The notes: generated by a model from the letters alone, not told the origin. Numbered from the stretch's first letter, positions 9,004 to 18,476 are shown. The stretch: DNA of 64,000 bases from Pseudooctadecabacter jejudonensis (GCF_900172275.1 NZ_FWFT01000002.1:558001-622000), one strand, 5' to 3'. Numbers and translations are program-made.

Positions 9004-9143
9004 AGAAAAATTGAGGTCCGATCCAGCTGACCTCATGGAATTGACAGAGATGGTGGGACGTCCTAACAGTCTGTCATCCTTCGTCCGAAGGTGGTTTTCC
9101 AGAACTAAGAATGAAAAGGCTGCTTTCGTGGCCGGAGATGCTG

Positions 9144-10430
9144 ATGTCGACTGAGATGACGTCCAACGACCGTTTGAACCTTGCTGATCTAAAGGCACAA
9201 AGCCCGAAAGATCTGTTGTCTCTCGCTGAAGAGCTGGAGATTGAGAACGCGTCGACCATGCGCAAGGGCGACATGATGTTCGCCATTCTCAAAGAACGGG
9301 CAGAAGAAGACTGGGTTATTGGTGGTGACGGCGTTCTTGAAGTGTTGCAGGACGGCTTTGGCTTTTTGCGGTCCCCTGAGGCAAATTATCTGCCCGGTCC
9401 GGATGACATTTATGTTTCTCCTGAAATGATCCGTCTTCATGCGCTTCGGACAGGTGACACGGTTGAAGGTGTCATGAAGGAGCCGTCGGACACGGAACGG
9501 TATTTCGCGCTGACAACTGTTGAGAAAATCAACTTCGAAGACCCAGAAAAGGCGCGTCACAAAGTGGCGTTCGACAACCTGACGCCTCTGTATCCCGATG
9601 AGCGTCTGAAGATGGAAACGGACGACCCAACCACCAAGGACAGGTCAGCGCGGATTATTGATCTGGTTGCCCCGATCGGGAAAGGCCAGCGATCTTTGAT
9701 CGTGGCCCCGCCGAGGACTGGTAAAACGGTTCTCTTGCAGAACATCGCGCATTCAATCGCGGCAAATCACCCCGAGTGTTATCTGATCGTCTTGTTGATT
9801 GACGAACGCCCCGAAGAAGTCACGGACATGCAGCGATCTGTGAAGGGCGAAGTGGTGTCGTCCACGTTTGATGAGCCGCCGTCCCGTCACGTTGCCGTAT
9901 CTGATATGGTCATTGAAAAGGCCAAACGGCTGGTCGAACACAAACGTGACGTGGTGATCCTTTTGGATTCGATCACGCGTTTGGGCCGCGCATTCAACAC
10001 GACCGTTCCGTCGTCGGGTAAGGTGCTGACCGGTGGTGTGGACGCCAATGCCCTGCAACGTCCAAAACGGTTTTTTGGTGCAGCTCGGAATATTGAAGAA
10101 GGTGGATCCCTCACGATTATCGCAACAGCGTTGATTGATACGGGCAGCCGCATGGATGAGGTGATCTTTGAAGAGTTCAAAGGCACCGGTAACTCGGAAA
10201 TTGTTTTGGATCGCAAAGTGGCGGACAAACGCGTGTTCCCAGCGATGGATATCTTGAAATCCGGGACCCGCAAAGAAGACCTCTTGGTGGACAAGGTGGA
10301 TCTGCAGAAAACTTATGTCCTACGTCGTATTTTGAACCCAATGGGCACGACGGATGCAATCGAGTTCCTGATCTCAAAATTGAAACAAACGAAAACCAAT
10401 TCTGATTTCTTCGACTCGATGAACACGTAA
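9144..10430 (+). CDS. rho: Transcription termination factor Rho
   Basis: Hexameric RNA-dependent ATPase that terminates transcription. The 428-residue form starts [14 protein letters not shown] cold-shock-like RNA-binding fold spans about residues 40-120 ([18 protein letters not shown]). The ATPase core has Walker A APPRTGKT (about 188-195), Walker [11 protein letters not shown], the Q-loop segment [27 protein letters not shown] and the R-loop around [17 protein letters not shown]. The start at 9144 is preferred because GGAG lies 6 bases upstream; an in-frame ATG at 9111 would add 11 residues with no clear ribosome site. It is the first gene on the right side of the origin-like gap. Confidence 0.97.
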   Translation: MSTEMTSNDRLNLADLKAQSPKDLLSLAEELEIENASTMRKGDMMFAILKERAEEDWVIGGDGVLEVLQDGFGFLRSPEANYLPGPDDIYVSPEMIRLHALRTGDTVEGVMKEPSDTERYFALTTVEKINFEDPEKARHKVAFDNLTPLYPDERLKMETDDPTTKDRSARIIDLVAPIGKGQRSLIVAPPRTGKTVLLQNIAHSIAANHPECYLIVLLIDERPEEVTDMQRSVKGEVVSSTFDEPPSRHVAVSDMVIEKAKRLVEHKRDVVILLDSITRLGRAFNTTVPSSGKVLTGGVDANALQRPKRFFGAARNIEEGGSLTIIATALIDTGSRMDEVIFEEFKGTGNSEIVLDRKVADKRVFPAMDILKSGTRKEDLLVDKVDLQKTYVLRRILNPMGTTDAIEFLISKLKQTKTNSDFFDSMNT

Positions 10431-10460
10431 CTTATTGTTTAAATACAATGGGTTGATGGT

Positions 10461-11747
10461 ATGGATACTATTTTCGCTTTGGCGACGGCGACGGGAAAGG
10501 CGGGTGTTTCGGTCATCCGTGTTTCTGGTCCAGACGCACTGATGGTTGCGGCTAAAATGGGTGCGCATTTATCGGATCACGATCGCAAGTTAACGCGCTT
10601 GGTTGCGCAAGATGGTACCCTCATTGATGAAGCTTTTTCCTTAAGTTTCGCGCCGGGTCGGAGTTTTACCGGCGAACAAGTTGTTGAGTTTCAGACTCAT
10701 GGATCGCCAGCAATCGTGTCTGCGGTTTTGGGAGAACTTCAGGCGTACGGATTAAGGATGGCGGAGCCAGGGGAATTTACCCGCCGAGCGATGGAAAGTG
10801 GTACCCTTGACCTTGCCCAGGTTGAAGGCCTCGCAGATCTCATTGATGCCGAAACAGAAGGCCAGAGACGTCAGGCATTGAGGGTGTTTCAGGGTGATCT
10901 TGGGGGTCTGGTTGACGGTTGGCGAACCAAATTGATCCGCGCAGCGGCTTTGCTTGAGGCGACAATTGATTTTGTGGACGAGGACGTACCGGTCGACGTC
11001 TACCCAGAGGTCAGCCAGCTTTTGAACTCCGTCTTAGTGGAAATCCAAAAAGAAGCTGATGGTGTATCCATACGAGAGCGAATTCGCGATGGATTTGAAG
11101 TTGCGTTGGTGGGGCCACCAAATGCAGGGAAATCCACACTGCTGAACAAATTAGCGGGTCGTGATGCCGCTATGACGTCAGACATTGCAGGGACAACCCG
11201 TGATGTCATTGAGGTAAAATTGGACCTCAATGGGTTGCCGGTCACTATTCTGGATACAGCGGGCCTTCGCACTGGTGCAGATACTTTGGAAGAAATGGGG
11301 ATTGAACGCGGCCAAAAACGTGCTTCTCTGGCGGACATACGTGTCCATCTGTCCCCCAGTGGAGAGTTTGATGCAGTCCAACAGACTGAAGGCTTGGATC
11401 TTTTTGTCCAGTCAAAATCTGATCATGGGACTAAAGGTGGCGCCCTTTCTGTATCGTCGGTCACTGGTGAAGGGATAGATGAGCTTTTAGATAAGATCAT
11501 ATCCCACTTGGCTGGCCAGATGGCGCATGCGGGGGTAGCGACCCGTCAGAGGCATAAAGTGGCGCTTCAGGCGTCCCATGCAATGTTGCGTCGTACCGTT
11601 GCATCACTTGAGGATGATAACCTGCCTGTAGATTTGATTTCGGAGGATTTGCGTCAGGCCATTCGACGTCTTGATTCTTTGATTGGTCGCATTGATGTCG
11701 AGAATCTGTTAGACGAAATTTTCTCAAGTTTTTGCATCGGTAAATGA
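10461..11747 (+). CDS. mnmE: tRNA modification GTPase MnmE (TrmE)
   Basis: Partner of MnmG in making the 5-carboxymethylaminomethyl group on U34 of certain tRNAs. The 428-residue protein has the N-terminal formyl-THF-binding domain (1-120), a helical domain, and an inserted G domain: G1 GPPNAGKST (218-226), G2 IAGTTRD, G3 DTAG (265-268). It ends in the invariant FCIGK, where the Cys is catalytic. The usual G4 N-K-x-D reads SKSD (318-321) and the loop before it lacks normal hydrophobic pattern, so guanine recognition may be altered. Base composition is lower in GC than the flanking genes. It ends 3 bases before the mnmG reading frame. Confidence 0.95.
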   Translation: MDTIFALATATGKAGVSVIRVSGPDALMVAAKMGAHLSDHDRKLTRLVAQDGTLIDEAFSLSFAPGRSFTGEQVVEFQTHGSPAIVSAVLGELQAYGLRMAEPGEFTRRAMESGTLDLAQVEGLADLIDAETEGQRRQALRVFQGDLGGLVDGWRTKLIRAAALLEATIDFVDEDVPVDVYPEVSQLLNSVLVEIQKEADGVSIRERIRDGFEVALVGPPNAGKSTLLNKLAGRDAAMTSDIAGTTRDVIEVKLDLNGLPVTILDTAGLRTGADTLEEMGIERGQKRASLADIRVHLSPSGEFDAVQQTEGLDLFVQSKSDHGTKGGALSVSSVTGEGIDELLDKIISHLAGQMAHAGVATRQRHKVALQASHAMLRRTVASLEDDNLPVDLISEDLRQAIRRLDSLIGRIDVENLLDEIFSSFCIGK

Positions 11748-11750
11748 GGA

Positions 11751-13628
11751 TTGTTTCACGTGAAACATGAGATGGACGTTGTTGTTGTGGGTGGTGGGCA
11801 TGCAGGTTGCGAAGCAGCATGTGCTGCCGCGCGTATGGGGGCTACGGTTGCCTTAGTGACGCTAAAGAAAAACGATATCGGCGTTATGTCTTGCAACCCG
11901 GCAATCGGAGGGTTGGGAAAAGGACACCTCGTCCGCGAAATTGACGCGCTAGATGGTGTTATGGGTGTTGCGGCTGATCATGCCGGCATCCAATTTCGGT
12001 TACTCAACAGAAAGAAGGGCCCGGCGGTACAGGGACCTCGGACACAAGCCGATCGAAAATTGTACCGTAAGGCAATTCAAGACTTGGTTTGCTCTAACGA
12101 AAATCTAACAATTCTGGAAGGCGAAGTTGTCGACCTAATGATCGATAGAGGCGCCTGCAGAGGGGTTGTTTTGAAGGATGGATCGCAGATCAAAGCGTCT
12201 TCTGTGATCCTGACGTCAGGAACGTTTCTGCGGGGGGTCATTCACATCGGTGATAAGTCATCGCCTGGTGGTCGAATGGGCAATGATCCGTCGATTGCAT
12301 TGGCCCAGAGATTGGACAATTTGGATGTTCAATTGGGTCGGTTGAAAACAGGTACGCCGCCTCGTCTTGATGGCCGGACGATCAATTGGTCAATTTTGGC
12401 ATCGCAAGACGCGGACGACGATCCTGAGGTGTTTTCATTTTTGCACTCTGGCCCGATTGTGCGTCAAATCTCTTGCGGGATTACGCACACAAACCCGAAA
12501 ACTCACAGAATTATTGCCGAAAATTTGGAGAAGTCTGCCATGTATGGCGGTCATATCGATGGGGTCGGTCCAAGGTACTGTCCGTCAATCGAAGACAAGA
12601 TCGTCCGGTTTGGCGACAAAGACTCACATCAAGTCTTCCTGGAACCTGAGGGACTTGACGATCATACTGTTTATCCAAACGGGATATCGACGTCTTTGCC
12701 GATCGATGTTCAGCATGATTATGTTCACTCCATGGTTGGCTTGGAACACGCTAAAATCCTCCAGCCAGGTTATGCAATCGAATATGATTTTGTGGATCCT
12801 AGAAATCTAAGCATGTCCTTGGAGGTTAAAGCTTTGGCTGGGCTATATCTGGCGGGGCAGATCAACGGTACAACAGGATATGAAGAGGCTGCTGCCCAGG
12901 GCTTGGTTGCGGGTCTGAATGCAGCTGCTGCGTCTCAAGGAAAAGATCCGATCATTTTTGATCGTTCGACGTCCTACATCGGTGTGATGATTGATGATTT
13001 GACCGTCAGGGGTGTAACGGAGCCCTATCGGATGTTCACGTCGCGCGCAGAATTCCGACTTTCGCTGCGCGCAGATAATGCAGACCAAAGACTAACAGAG
13101 GCGGGTTGGCATTGGGGATGTGTGAGTGAAGATCGTTGGACGCTGTTTAAGCAGAAAGCTGACGCTTTGACGGCAGGTCGGTCATTGCTTATGTCGCATT
13201 CGGCATCATCTCGACAGTTGCATGAAATTGGGGTCAAGGTGGGTAAAGATGGTCCACAACGGACGCTCTATGATGCTCTTTCGATTGCTGGAACGACGAT
13301 CAGTCAACTTGCTGAACTAAATGATGAGGTAGGTCGCATCGAGTCGCCAATTGGCGTGCAACTCGAAAGGGACGCACTCTACGCAAATTACATCGCGCGG
13401 CAGGCAAATGATGTGGACGCCCTGAAAAAGGATGCTGAGAAGCAAATTCCGAGAGACTTTGACTACAACCGTATCACGGGTCTCTCCAATGAGCTTAAGT
13501 CAAAATTAACGGTGGCGAAACCTGACAATATCGCACAGGCCGGCCGAGTGGATGGCGTAACCCCTGCGGCCTTGATGCTTATTCTGGCTGATCTGCGTCG
13601 GGGCGCGACGCCCAAGAAAGCCTCGTGA
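11751..13628 (+). CDS. mnmG: tRNA uridine-5-carboxymethylaminomethyl modification enzyme MnmG (GidA)
   Basis: FAD-dependent enzyme that works with MnmE on wobble U34. The 625-residue protein has the dinucleotide-binding [33 protein letters not shown], the second FAD motif [13 protein letters not shown] and the [12 protein letters not shown] stretch of GidA. The start is uncertain. TTG at 11751 gives MFHVKH, the N-terminus usual in relatives where the first codon is ATG, but the GAGG at 11746-11749 is too close to it. GTG at 11760 has that GAGG 10 bases upstream and may be the real start. A perfect parS site covers these codons. Confidence 0.95.
   Translation: MFHVKHEMDVVVVGGGHAGCEAACAAARMGATVALVTLKKNDIGVMSCNPAIGGLGKGHLVREIDALDGVMGVAADHAGIQFRLLNRKKGPAVQGPRTQADRKLYRKAIQDLVCSNENLTILEGEVVDLMIDRGACRGVVLKDGSQIKASSVILTSGTFLRGVIHIGDKSSPGGRMGNDPSIALAQRLDNLDVQLGRLKTGTPPRLDGRTINWSILASQDADDDPEVFSFLHSGPIVRQISCGITHTNPKTHRIIAENLEKSAMYGGHIDGVGPRYCPSIEDKIVRFGDKDSHQVFLEPEGLDDHTVYPNGISTSLPIDVQHDYVHSMVGLEHAKILQPGYAIEYDFVDPRNLSMSLEVKALAGLYLAGQINGTTGYEEAAAQGLVAGLNAAAASQGKDPIIFDRSTSYIGVMIDDLTVRGVTEPYRMFTSRAEFRLSLRADNADQRLTEAGWHWGCVSEDRWTLFKQKADALTAGRSLLMSHSASSRQLHEIGVKVGKDGPQRTLYDALSIAGTTISQLAELNDEVGRIESPIGVQLERDALYANYIARQANDVDALKKDAEKQIPRDFDYNRITGLSNELKSKLTVAKPDNIAQAGRVDGVTPAALMLILADLRRGATPKKAS
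11752..11767. promoter_or_regulatory. parS: parS centromere site 1
   Basis: TGTTTCACGTGAAACA is a perfect 16-base palindromic ParB-binding site. It spans the possible start codons of mnmG and lies about 3.3 kb from parB. ParB bound here would nucleate partition complexes and may also affect mnmG expression. Confidence 0.92.
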
Positions 13629-14233
13629 TGTCAGCGCACAATTTGGATGTTTCACGTGAAACAAAAGAGAAGTTAGAAGAATACGTCCGACTGCTGGCCA
13701 AATGGAACAAGTCGATTAATCTAGTCGCCCCCGTTTCACTAAATGACGTATGGTCCCGTCATATTGAGGACAGCGCCCAAATCATGAGCTTCGCTGATTC
13801 AAATTGGGAGACCTGGATCGACATTGGAAGCGGAGGAGGTCTCCCTGGTCTGGTTATCGCGATTTTGGATGAGCAACATCGTCCAATTACGCTTGTCGAA
13901 AGTGATACCCGAAAATGTTCCTTTCTCCGAACAGTCAAGAGAGAGCTTAACCTGAACGTTGATGTTCAAAACCTCAGAATTGAACACTTTCGTGGCAGCG
14001 CGGCAGACATTTTGTCAGCACGCGCATTGGCCCCCCTAGATCAACTGCTTCAATTTGTGCCTCATCTGCTGAAGGCTGATGGAAAAGCGTTATTTTTAAA
14101 GGGAGAGACGCACCGCGATGAGATTGAGGTGGCCCAAGAAAATTGGCGCTTTGAACTTACAGTTCATCCAAGTAAGACTCATCCAGCAGCCGGAATTCTT
14201 GAAATTGCAGGATTGAAGCCCCGTGAATCTTAG
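13628..14233 (+). CDS. rsmG: 16S rRNA (guanine-527-N7) methyltransferase RsmG (GidB)
   Basis: Methylates G527 of 16S rRNA using SAM; loss gives low-level streptomycin resistance in other bacteria. The 201-residue protein has the SAM-binding region WIDIGSGGGLPGLVIAI (about 59-75), followed by LVESDTRKCSFLRTV and the SARALAPLDQLL motif. The ATG at 13628 overlaps the mnmG stop as TGATG; a GTG three bases earlier is possible. The parS site at 13648 encodes VSRET near the N-terminus, a tell-tale of parS in rsmG. It overlaps parA by 11 bases. Confidence 0.95.
   Translation: MSAHNLDVSRETKEKLEEYVRLLAKWNKSINLVAPVSLNDVWSRHIEDSAQIMSFADSNWETWIDIGSGGGLPGLVIAILDEQHRPITLVESDTRKCSFLRTVKRELNLNVDVQNLRIEHFRGSAADILSARALAPLDQLLQFVPHLLKADGKALFLKGETHRDEIEVAQENWRFELTVHPSKTHPAAGILEIAGLKPRES
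13648..13663. promoter_or_regulatory. parS: parS centromere site 2
   Basis: Second perfect copy of TGTTTCACGTGAAACA, wholly inside the 5' coding part of rsmG, 1.4 kb before parB. With site 1 it makes a pair spaced about 1.9 kb apart. Confidence 0.92.
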
Positions 14234-15038
14234 TCGTACGACCAACCCAAAAATCTATGCAATTGCGAACCAGAAAGGCGGCGTGGGAAAGACCACCACA
14301 ACCATTAATTTGGGGGCCGCTTTGGCAAAACAAGGCCAGCGTGTTCTCCTGATTGATCTCGATCCCCAAGGCAACGCGTCAACCGGCTTGGGCATAGATC
14401 CCAACGACCGTTCATTGACGACCTATGACCTCCTTTCAGGAGACGCCACGCCGAGTGAGATCGCACAAAAGACAACGATTGAAGGTTTGACAATCATTCC
14501 TGCGACAACCGACTTAAGCTCTGCTGACATGAACCTTATGGCGAATGAAAAACGAAGTTATATGCTGCATGACGCTATTCATCAGCCTGATATCGATCGC
14601 CTCGACCTCGACTATATCTTGATCGATTGCCCACCTTCCCTCAATATTTTGACGGTCAACGCGATGATTGCCGCAGATGCAGTCATTGTGCCGTTGCAAA
14701 GTGAGTTTTTTGCACTCGAAGGGTTGTCTCAGCTGATGCTCACCGTACGCGAGGTTCGCCAAACTGCGAATGCAAAATTACGGATCGAAGGCGTCGTTCT
14801 GACAATGTACGACAAGCGGAACAACCTGTCTCAGCAGGTTGAAGAGGACGCGCGCCAGAACCTTGGGGACATGGTGTTTCAAACCGTCATTCCAAGAAAC
14901 GTCAGGTTGAGCGAGGCTCCCTCTTTTGCATTATCCGCGATCGACTATGATCCGACATCCAAAGGGTCGCTCGCCTATGTCAGTCTCGCCAAAGAAATCA
15001 TGGAACGAACGCCCACTCAAAATCGGAGGTCAGGATGA
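14223..15038 (+). CDS. parA: Chromosome-partitioning ATPase ParA
   Basis: Deviant-Walker ATPase that binds the nucleoid and moves ParB-parS complexes at segregation. The 271-residue protein has the deviant Walker A KGGVGKTT (18-25), the DLDPQGNASTGLG motif, and the Walker B LIDCPPSLN. There is no N-terminal helix-turn-helix, as expected of chromosomal (type Ib-like) ParA rather than the longer plasmid form. It starts with GTG inside the last codons of rsmG and its TGA overlaps the parB ATG, so rsmG-parA-parB is translationally coupled. Confidence 0.95.
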   Translation: MNLSRTTNPKIYAIANQKGGVGKTTTTINLGAALAKQGQRVLLIDLDPQGNASTGLGIDPNDRSLTTYDLLSGDATPSEIAQKTTIEGLTIIPATTDLSSADMNLMANEKRSYMLHDAIHQPDIDRLDLDYILIDCPPSLNILTVNAMIAADAVIVPLQSEFFALEGLSQLMLTVREVRQTANAKLRIEGVVLTMYDKRNNLSQQVEEDARQNLGDMVFQTVIPRNVRLSEAPSFALSAIDYDPTSKGSLAYVSLAKEIMERTPTQNRRSG

Positions 15039-15925
15039 GCAGCTCTAAACGCAACAACCGCGGGTTGGGCCGCGGTCTCTCTGCCCTCATGTCAGACGTT
15101 GCACCGAACGATCCGGATCCATCATCCGCCCCAACGTCTGCAGAACGTTTTATTGCCATAGATCAGATCTACCCAAACCCTGATCAACCGCGCCGAACCT
15201 TTGATGATCAAGCAATGGAGGATCTAACCGCCTCGATCGCTGAAAAGGGCGTGATTCAACCGCTGATCGTCCGTCGCAAAGATGGCCCAAAGGGCGCATA
15301 TGAAATCGTCGCAGGCGAACGACGCTGGCGTGCATCGCAAAAGGCACAGCTCCACGAAGTCCCCGTCATCGTCAGAGAGTTCGACGATGTCGAAGTTCTC
15401 GAAGTCGCCATTATCGAGAACATCCAACGGTCAGATCTGAATGCCATCGATGAGGCTGCGGGGTATAAGCAGCTGATGGAAAAATTTGGTCGAACCCAGG
15501 AAGAAATGGGAAAGGCCCTTGGCAAAAGCCGAAGCCATATCGCAAACTCCGTCAGGCTCCTGACCTTGCCGGATTCAGTTCAAACCCTCTTGGCCGATGG
15601 TCGGTTATCCTCCGGGCATGCGCGGACGTTGGTGGGACACCCTGATGCAGACACTCTTGCGGCGGAAATCGTCAAAAAAGGCTTGTCGGTTCGGGATGCC
15701 GAAAAGCTCGCGAAGGCCGGAAAATCATCAAAGCAGAAAGCCAGCCAGCCCGCACCAAAGGCGAAAGATGCGGATACAGTTCAAGTCGAAAATGAACTTG
15801 CCGCACAGTTGGGCATGAAAGTCAGTGTCAATCACGCAGCGGGACGCGAAAATGGGCAACTGGTGCTTCATTACCGTGACTTGGAACAGCTTGATGATCT
15901 TCTGCGGCTCCTGTCTGGGGGCTAG
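15035..15925 (+). CDS. parB: Chromosome-partitioning CTP switch protein ParB
   Basis: Binds parS and, as a CTP-dependent clamp, spreads along DNA. The 296-residue protein has an N-terminal basic RGLGRGLSALM box for ParA stimulation, the ParB/Srx domain with QPRRTFDD and the CTP-pocket GERRWRA, and the IIENIQRSDLNAIDEA motif. A helix-turn-helix (MGKALGKSRSHIANSVRLL) recognises parS, and a C-terminal dimerisation segment ends the protein. The two parS sites are upstream in mnmG and rsmG. The end overlaps hemW by 4 bases in convergent arrangement. Confidence 0.96.
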   Translation: MSSSKRNNRGLGRGLSALMSDVAPNDPDPSSAPTSAERFIAIDQIYPNPDQPRRTFDDQAMEDLTASIAEKGVIQPLIVRRKDGPKGAYEIVAGERRWRASQKAQLHEVPVIVREFDDVEVLEVAIIENIQRSDLNAIDEAAGYKQLMEKFGRTQEEMGKALGKSRSHIANSVRLLTLPDSVQTLLADGRLSSGHARTLVGHPDADTLAAEIVKKGLSVRDAEKLAKAGKSSKQKASQPAPKAKDADTVQVENELAAQLGMKVSVNHAAGRENGQLVLHYRDLEQLDDLLRLLSGG

Positions 15926-17067
15926 CGCGCCAGAAGACGGTCCAGAATAGAATTAAGGACAGGGCGCCCCGCCGCTGAGACGCGAAGCGTTTCATTCTCC
16001 AGATGAATGAGGCCAAGATCATCTAAATATCTGATTTCATTCAATTTACTGTTGATCCAAGACGGCGGAAGCGTAATTCCATCAACCAGCCGCAAACCCA
16101 TCATCACCTGTTCTTCAAGACAATCTGTCGAAGTCAGTGGCGTGTTCTCGACATCTCCATGACCTTGCGTTTTCACACGTTCCAACCAAGCAGCCGGTGC
16201 TTTTGCACCCACTGTCGCAAAACGCGTTCCATCCAAAGTCAAACGCCCATGCGCCCCGGGTCCAATTCCGGCCCAGTCGCCTGACGACCAATAGATCAGG
16301 TTATGGCGGCTTTCTTGGCCAGATTTGGCATGGTTAGACACTTCATAGGCCGGCAAACCGGCCTCAGAACACAATGATTGGGTCACATCCCACATGTCCG
16401 CAGCCAAATCTTCATCCGGCAAACCGCGCAGGGTGCCGCGCTTAAACCGATCTCCGAACGCGGTCCCGTCTTCAATGGTCAACTGATACAAGGACAGATG
16501 ATCAGGATCGTACGACAGCGCTTGCCGCAACTCTGCGTCCCAGGCCTCAATGCTCTGATCCTGACGGGCATAGATCAGATCGAAACTCACCCGATCAAAG
16601 GTTGATCGCGCTACATCCACGGCACGCAAAGCGTCCTCAGCAGAATGCAATCGCCCGAGTTTCTTTAGATCAGGATCGTTCAACGCCTGAACACCGACAG
16701 AAACACGATTAACACCCGCTGCATGATATCCGGCAAACCGGTCTGCCTCGATGGACGTGGGGTTTGCCTCAAGCGTGACTTCAAGATCATTCGCCAAACG
16801 CCACCGCGCGCGAATCTTCTCCATGATCCGCTCTACCGTTGACACCGCCATAAGACTTGGCGTGCCGCCCCCAAAGAAAACCGAATTCAATAATCGGTCA
16901 TCCGTCAGCTCAGCGATGCGGTCCAACTCCGCCTCGAACGCTTCCGCCCAGACGTCATCATCGACAGACCCCACAACGTGGGAATTGAAATCGCAGTAGG
17001 GACATTTAGCCTGACAAAAGGGCCAATGAAGATAGATGCCAAAGCCTTCAGGCAAAACAACCCTCAA
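15922..17067 (-). CDS. hemW: HemW-type radical SAM heme chaperone (HemN-like)
   Basis: A 381-residue radical SAM protein of the HemN/HemW family. The [4Fe-4S] motif C-x3-C-x2-C is C18, C22, C25 (in FCQAKCPYCDF), followed by GGGTPSLM, the SAM-binding GG motif. It lacks the N-terminal extension and fourth Cys of true coproporphyrinogen dehydrogenase HemN, so the heme-chaperone assignment is preferred. The C-terminal HemN_C domain includes EEQVMMGLRLVDGI. It overlaps the rdgB stop by 20 bases at its start; that pairing with rdgB is common in Alphaproteobacteria. Confidence 0.92.
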   Translation of the reverse strand: MRVVLPEGFGIYLHWPFCQAKCPYCDFNSHVVGSVDDDVWAEAFEAELDRIAELTDDRLLNSVFFGGGTPSLMAVSTVERIMEKIRARWRLANDLEVTLEANPTSIEADRFAGYHAAGVNRVSVGVQALNDPDLKKLGRLHSAEDALRAVDVARSTFDRVSFDLIYARQDQSIEAWDAELRQALSYDPDHLSLYQLTIEDGTAFGDRFKRGTLRGLPDEDLAADMWDVTQSLCSEAGLPAYEVSNHAKSGQESRHNLIYWSSGDWAGIGPGAHGRLTLDGTRFATVGAKAPAAWLERVKTQGHGDVENTPLTSTDCLEEQVMMGLRLVDGITLPPSWINSKLNEIRYLDDLGLIHLENETLRVSAAGRPVLNSILDRLLAR

Positions 17068-17656
17068 TCAGCTTCTTGAACGCATCCGCCCGATGGCTGA
17101 TCTTGTTTTTCTCCCAACGGTCCATTTCCCCAAAGGTGACATCATAGCCGTCTGGTTGGAAAATCGGGTCATATCCGTGGCCTTGGTCGCCTCGCATGGG
17201 CCAAACCACTTGGCCGGGCATCACACCCTCGAACACCTCGTCATGCCCATCGGGCCAGGCCAAAACCAAACAACACCGAAATTGCGCGCCGCGGGGATAG
17301 GGCGCATCGACGGCCTCCAACTCGGACCACGTGCGCGTCATCGCCATATCGAAATCACGACCATCTGGCGTTTCCGCCCAATCCGCCGTGTAGACACCTG
17401 GCGCACCGCCCAAACCGTCCACGGTGATTCCGCTGTCATCTGACAACGCAGGAAGCCCCGTCGCCTTCACAGCAGCATGCGCCTTGATCCGTGCGTTTCC
17501 GGTAAACGTCGTTTCCGTTTCCTCTGGCTCAGGCAGGCCGTGATCTGCGTTCGAAGAGACCTTCACCCCGAAAGGAGACAGCAAATCCGCAATTTCCTCC
17601 AACTTGCCACGATTGTGCGTGGCAATCAGCAGATGATCCCCGTCAAACTTTCGCAT
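17048..17656 (-). CDS. rdgB: dITP/XTP pyrophosphatase RdgB (Ham1 family)
   Basis: House-cleaning enzyme that hydrolyses dITP, ITP and XTP to monophosphates. The 202-residue protein carries the nucleotide-binding ATHNRGKLEEI (about 11-21), the catalytic region LSDDSGITVDGLGGAPGVY, and the C-terminal GYDPIFQPDGYDVTFGEM and HRADAFKKL motifs. It starts one base overlapping the rph stop and runs into hemW, so rph-rdgB-hemW is one operon. Confidence 0.96.
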   Translation of the reverse strand: MRKFDGDHLLIATHNRGKLEEIADLLSPFGVKVSSNADHGLPEPEETETTFTGNARIKAHAAVKATGLPALSDDSGITVDGLGGAPGVYTADWAETPDGRDFDMAMTRTWSELEAVDAPYPRGAQFRCCLVLAWPDGHDEVFEGVMPGQVVWPMRGDQGHGYDPIFQPDGYDVTFGEMDRWEKNKISHRADAFKKLIEGCFA

Positions 17657-18363
17657 CAGGATACGGCCGCCAGCTGCGCGGCAGACAAGTCCGCGATGCC
17701 TTTGTCTGCCAAATCCATCATCGCATTCATCTGGTCGCGGGTGAACGTCGATCCCTCTGCCGACATCTGGATCTCAATCAACTTCGATCCTGTCATCACA
17801 AAATTGCCGTCAACACCCGCCTCTGAATCCTCCGGATAATCCAAATCCAAAACTGATTGGCCCGCATAGACACCACACGACACGGCGGCGACCGGATCCA
17901 CCAACGGGTCGCTGATCACATCGCCCGCTTTCATCAGCTTTTGCACAGCCAGCTTCAACGCAACCCAACCGCCGGTGATCGACGCGCACCGCGTGCCACC
18001 ATCGGCCTGGATCACATCGCAATCCACGACGATCTGGCGCTCGCCTAATGCCACACGGTCCACTCCGGCCCGCAAGGACCGCCCGATCAGGCGCTGAATT
18101 TCCTGCGTCCGCCCGCTTTGCCCGTTCTTGGCCTCCCGCCGCATCCGCGTGTTCGTCGCACGGGGCAACATGCCGTATTCCGCTGTCACCCACCCAAGGC
18201 CGGAATTCTTCAGAAACGGCGGCACCCGTTCATCAATCGTTGCTGTGCACAACACATGGGTGTCGCCACATTTGATCAGACATGATCCCTCCGCATGGCG
18301 GGTCACCCCGACTTCGATTGAAATTGGCCGCATTTCATCTATCTGACGTCCAGAGGGGCGCAT
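17656..18363 (-). CDS. rph: Ribonuclease PH
   Basis: Phosphorolytic 3'-5' exoribonuclease that trims tRNA precursors. The 235-residue form starts [17 protein letters not shown], the usual N-terminus, and has [41 protein letters not shown] and the C-terminal [17 protein letters not shown] active region. The start at 18363 is supported by AAAGGA upstream with normal spacing; an in-frame extension to 18417 is unlikely. It is divergent from hrcA. Confidence 0.96.
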   Translation of the reverse strand: MRPSGRQIDEMRPISIEVGVTRHAEGSCLIKCGDTHVLCTATIDERVPPFLKNSGLGWVTAEYGMLPRATNTRMRREAKNGQSGRTQEIQRLIGRSLRAGVDRVALGERQIVVDCDVIQADGGTRCASITGGWVALKLAVQKLMKAGDVISDPLVDPVAAVSCGVYAGQSVLDLDYPEDSEAGVDGNFVMTGSKLIEIQMSAEGSTFTRDQMNAMMDLADKGIADLSAAQLAAVS

Positions 18364-18423
18364 GGTGTATCCTTTCATGGTTTCCCACCGGATACGCGCC
18401 CTGCCCTTCAATTCCAACCCCGA

Positions 18424-18451
18424 TTGACCTTTCGCATCGCTCGTTCATAAA
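18424..18451 (+). promoter_or_regulatory. Candidate sigma70-type promoter of hrcA
   Basis: TTGACC, 16 bases, then CATAAA, placed 26 bases before the hrcA ATG. The -35 is five of six; the -10 is four of six. The start site would fall near 18458. The overlap with the divergent rph leader is a reason for caution. Confidence 0.4.
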
Positions 18452-18476
18452 TGCCTTCGCCCAAGGGGACAGCGCC

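Larger units (their letters stand above)
8640..9143. other. oriC: Candidate chromosomal replication origin (oriC) region
   Basis: This 504-base gap between maf (minus) and rho (plus) has no supportable gene. It contains one perfect DnaA box (8785-8793), two one-mismatch boxes (8914-8922, 8950-8958) and a weaker TTATCC site at 8754. It also has a 15-base palindrome (8864-8878), two tandem AT-rich 13-mers (8978-9003) that could be the unwinding element, and three GANTC methylation sites (8775, 8852, 8987). Genes on each side are transcribed away from it, and parA, parB and two parS sites lie 2.6-7 kb away. Origins near this gene neighbourhood are known in Alphaproteobacteria such as Caulobacter. 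Promoters for maf and rho must share this space. Confidence 0.65.

Noticed and set aside
11412-11425. Odd MnmE G4 motif considered as a frameshift
   Set aside because: The frame continues with conserved sequence to the FCIGK end and no compensating shift is visible.
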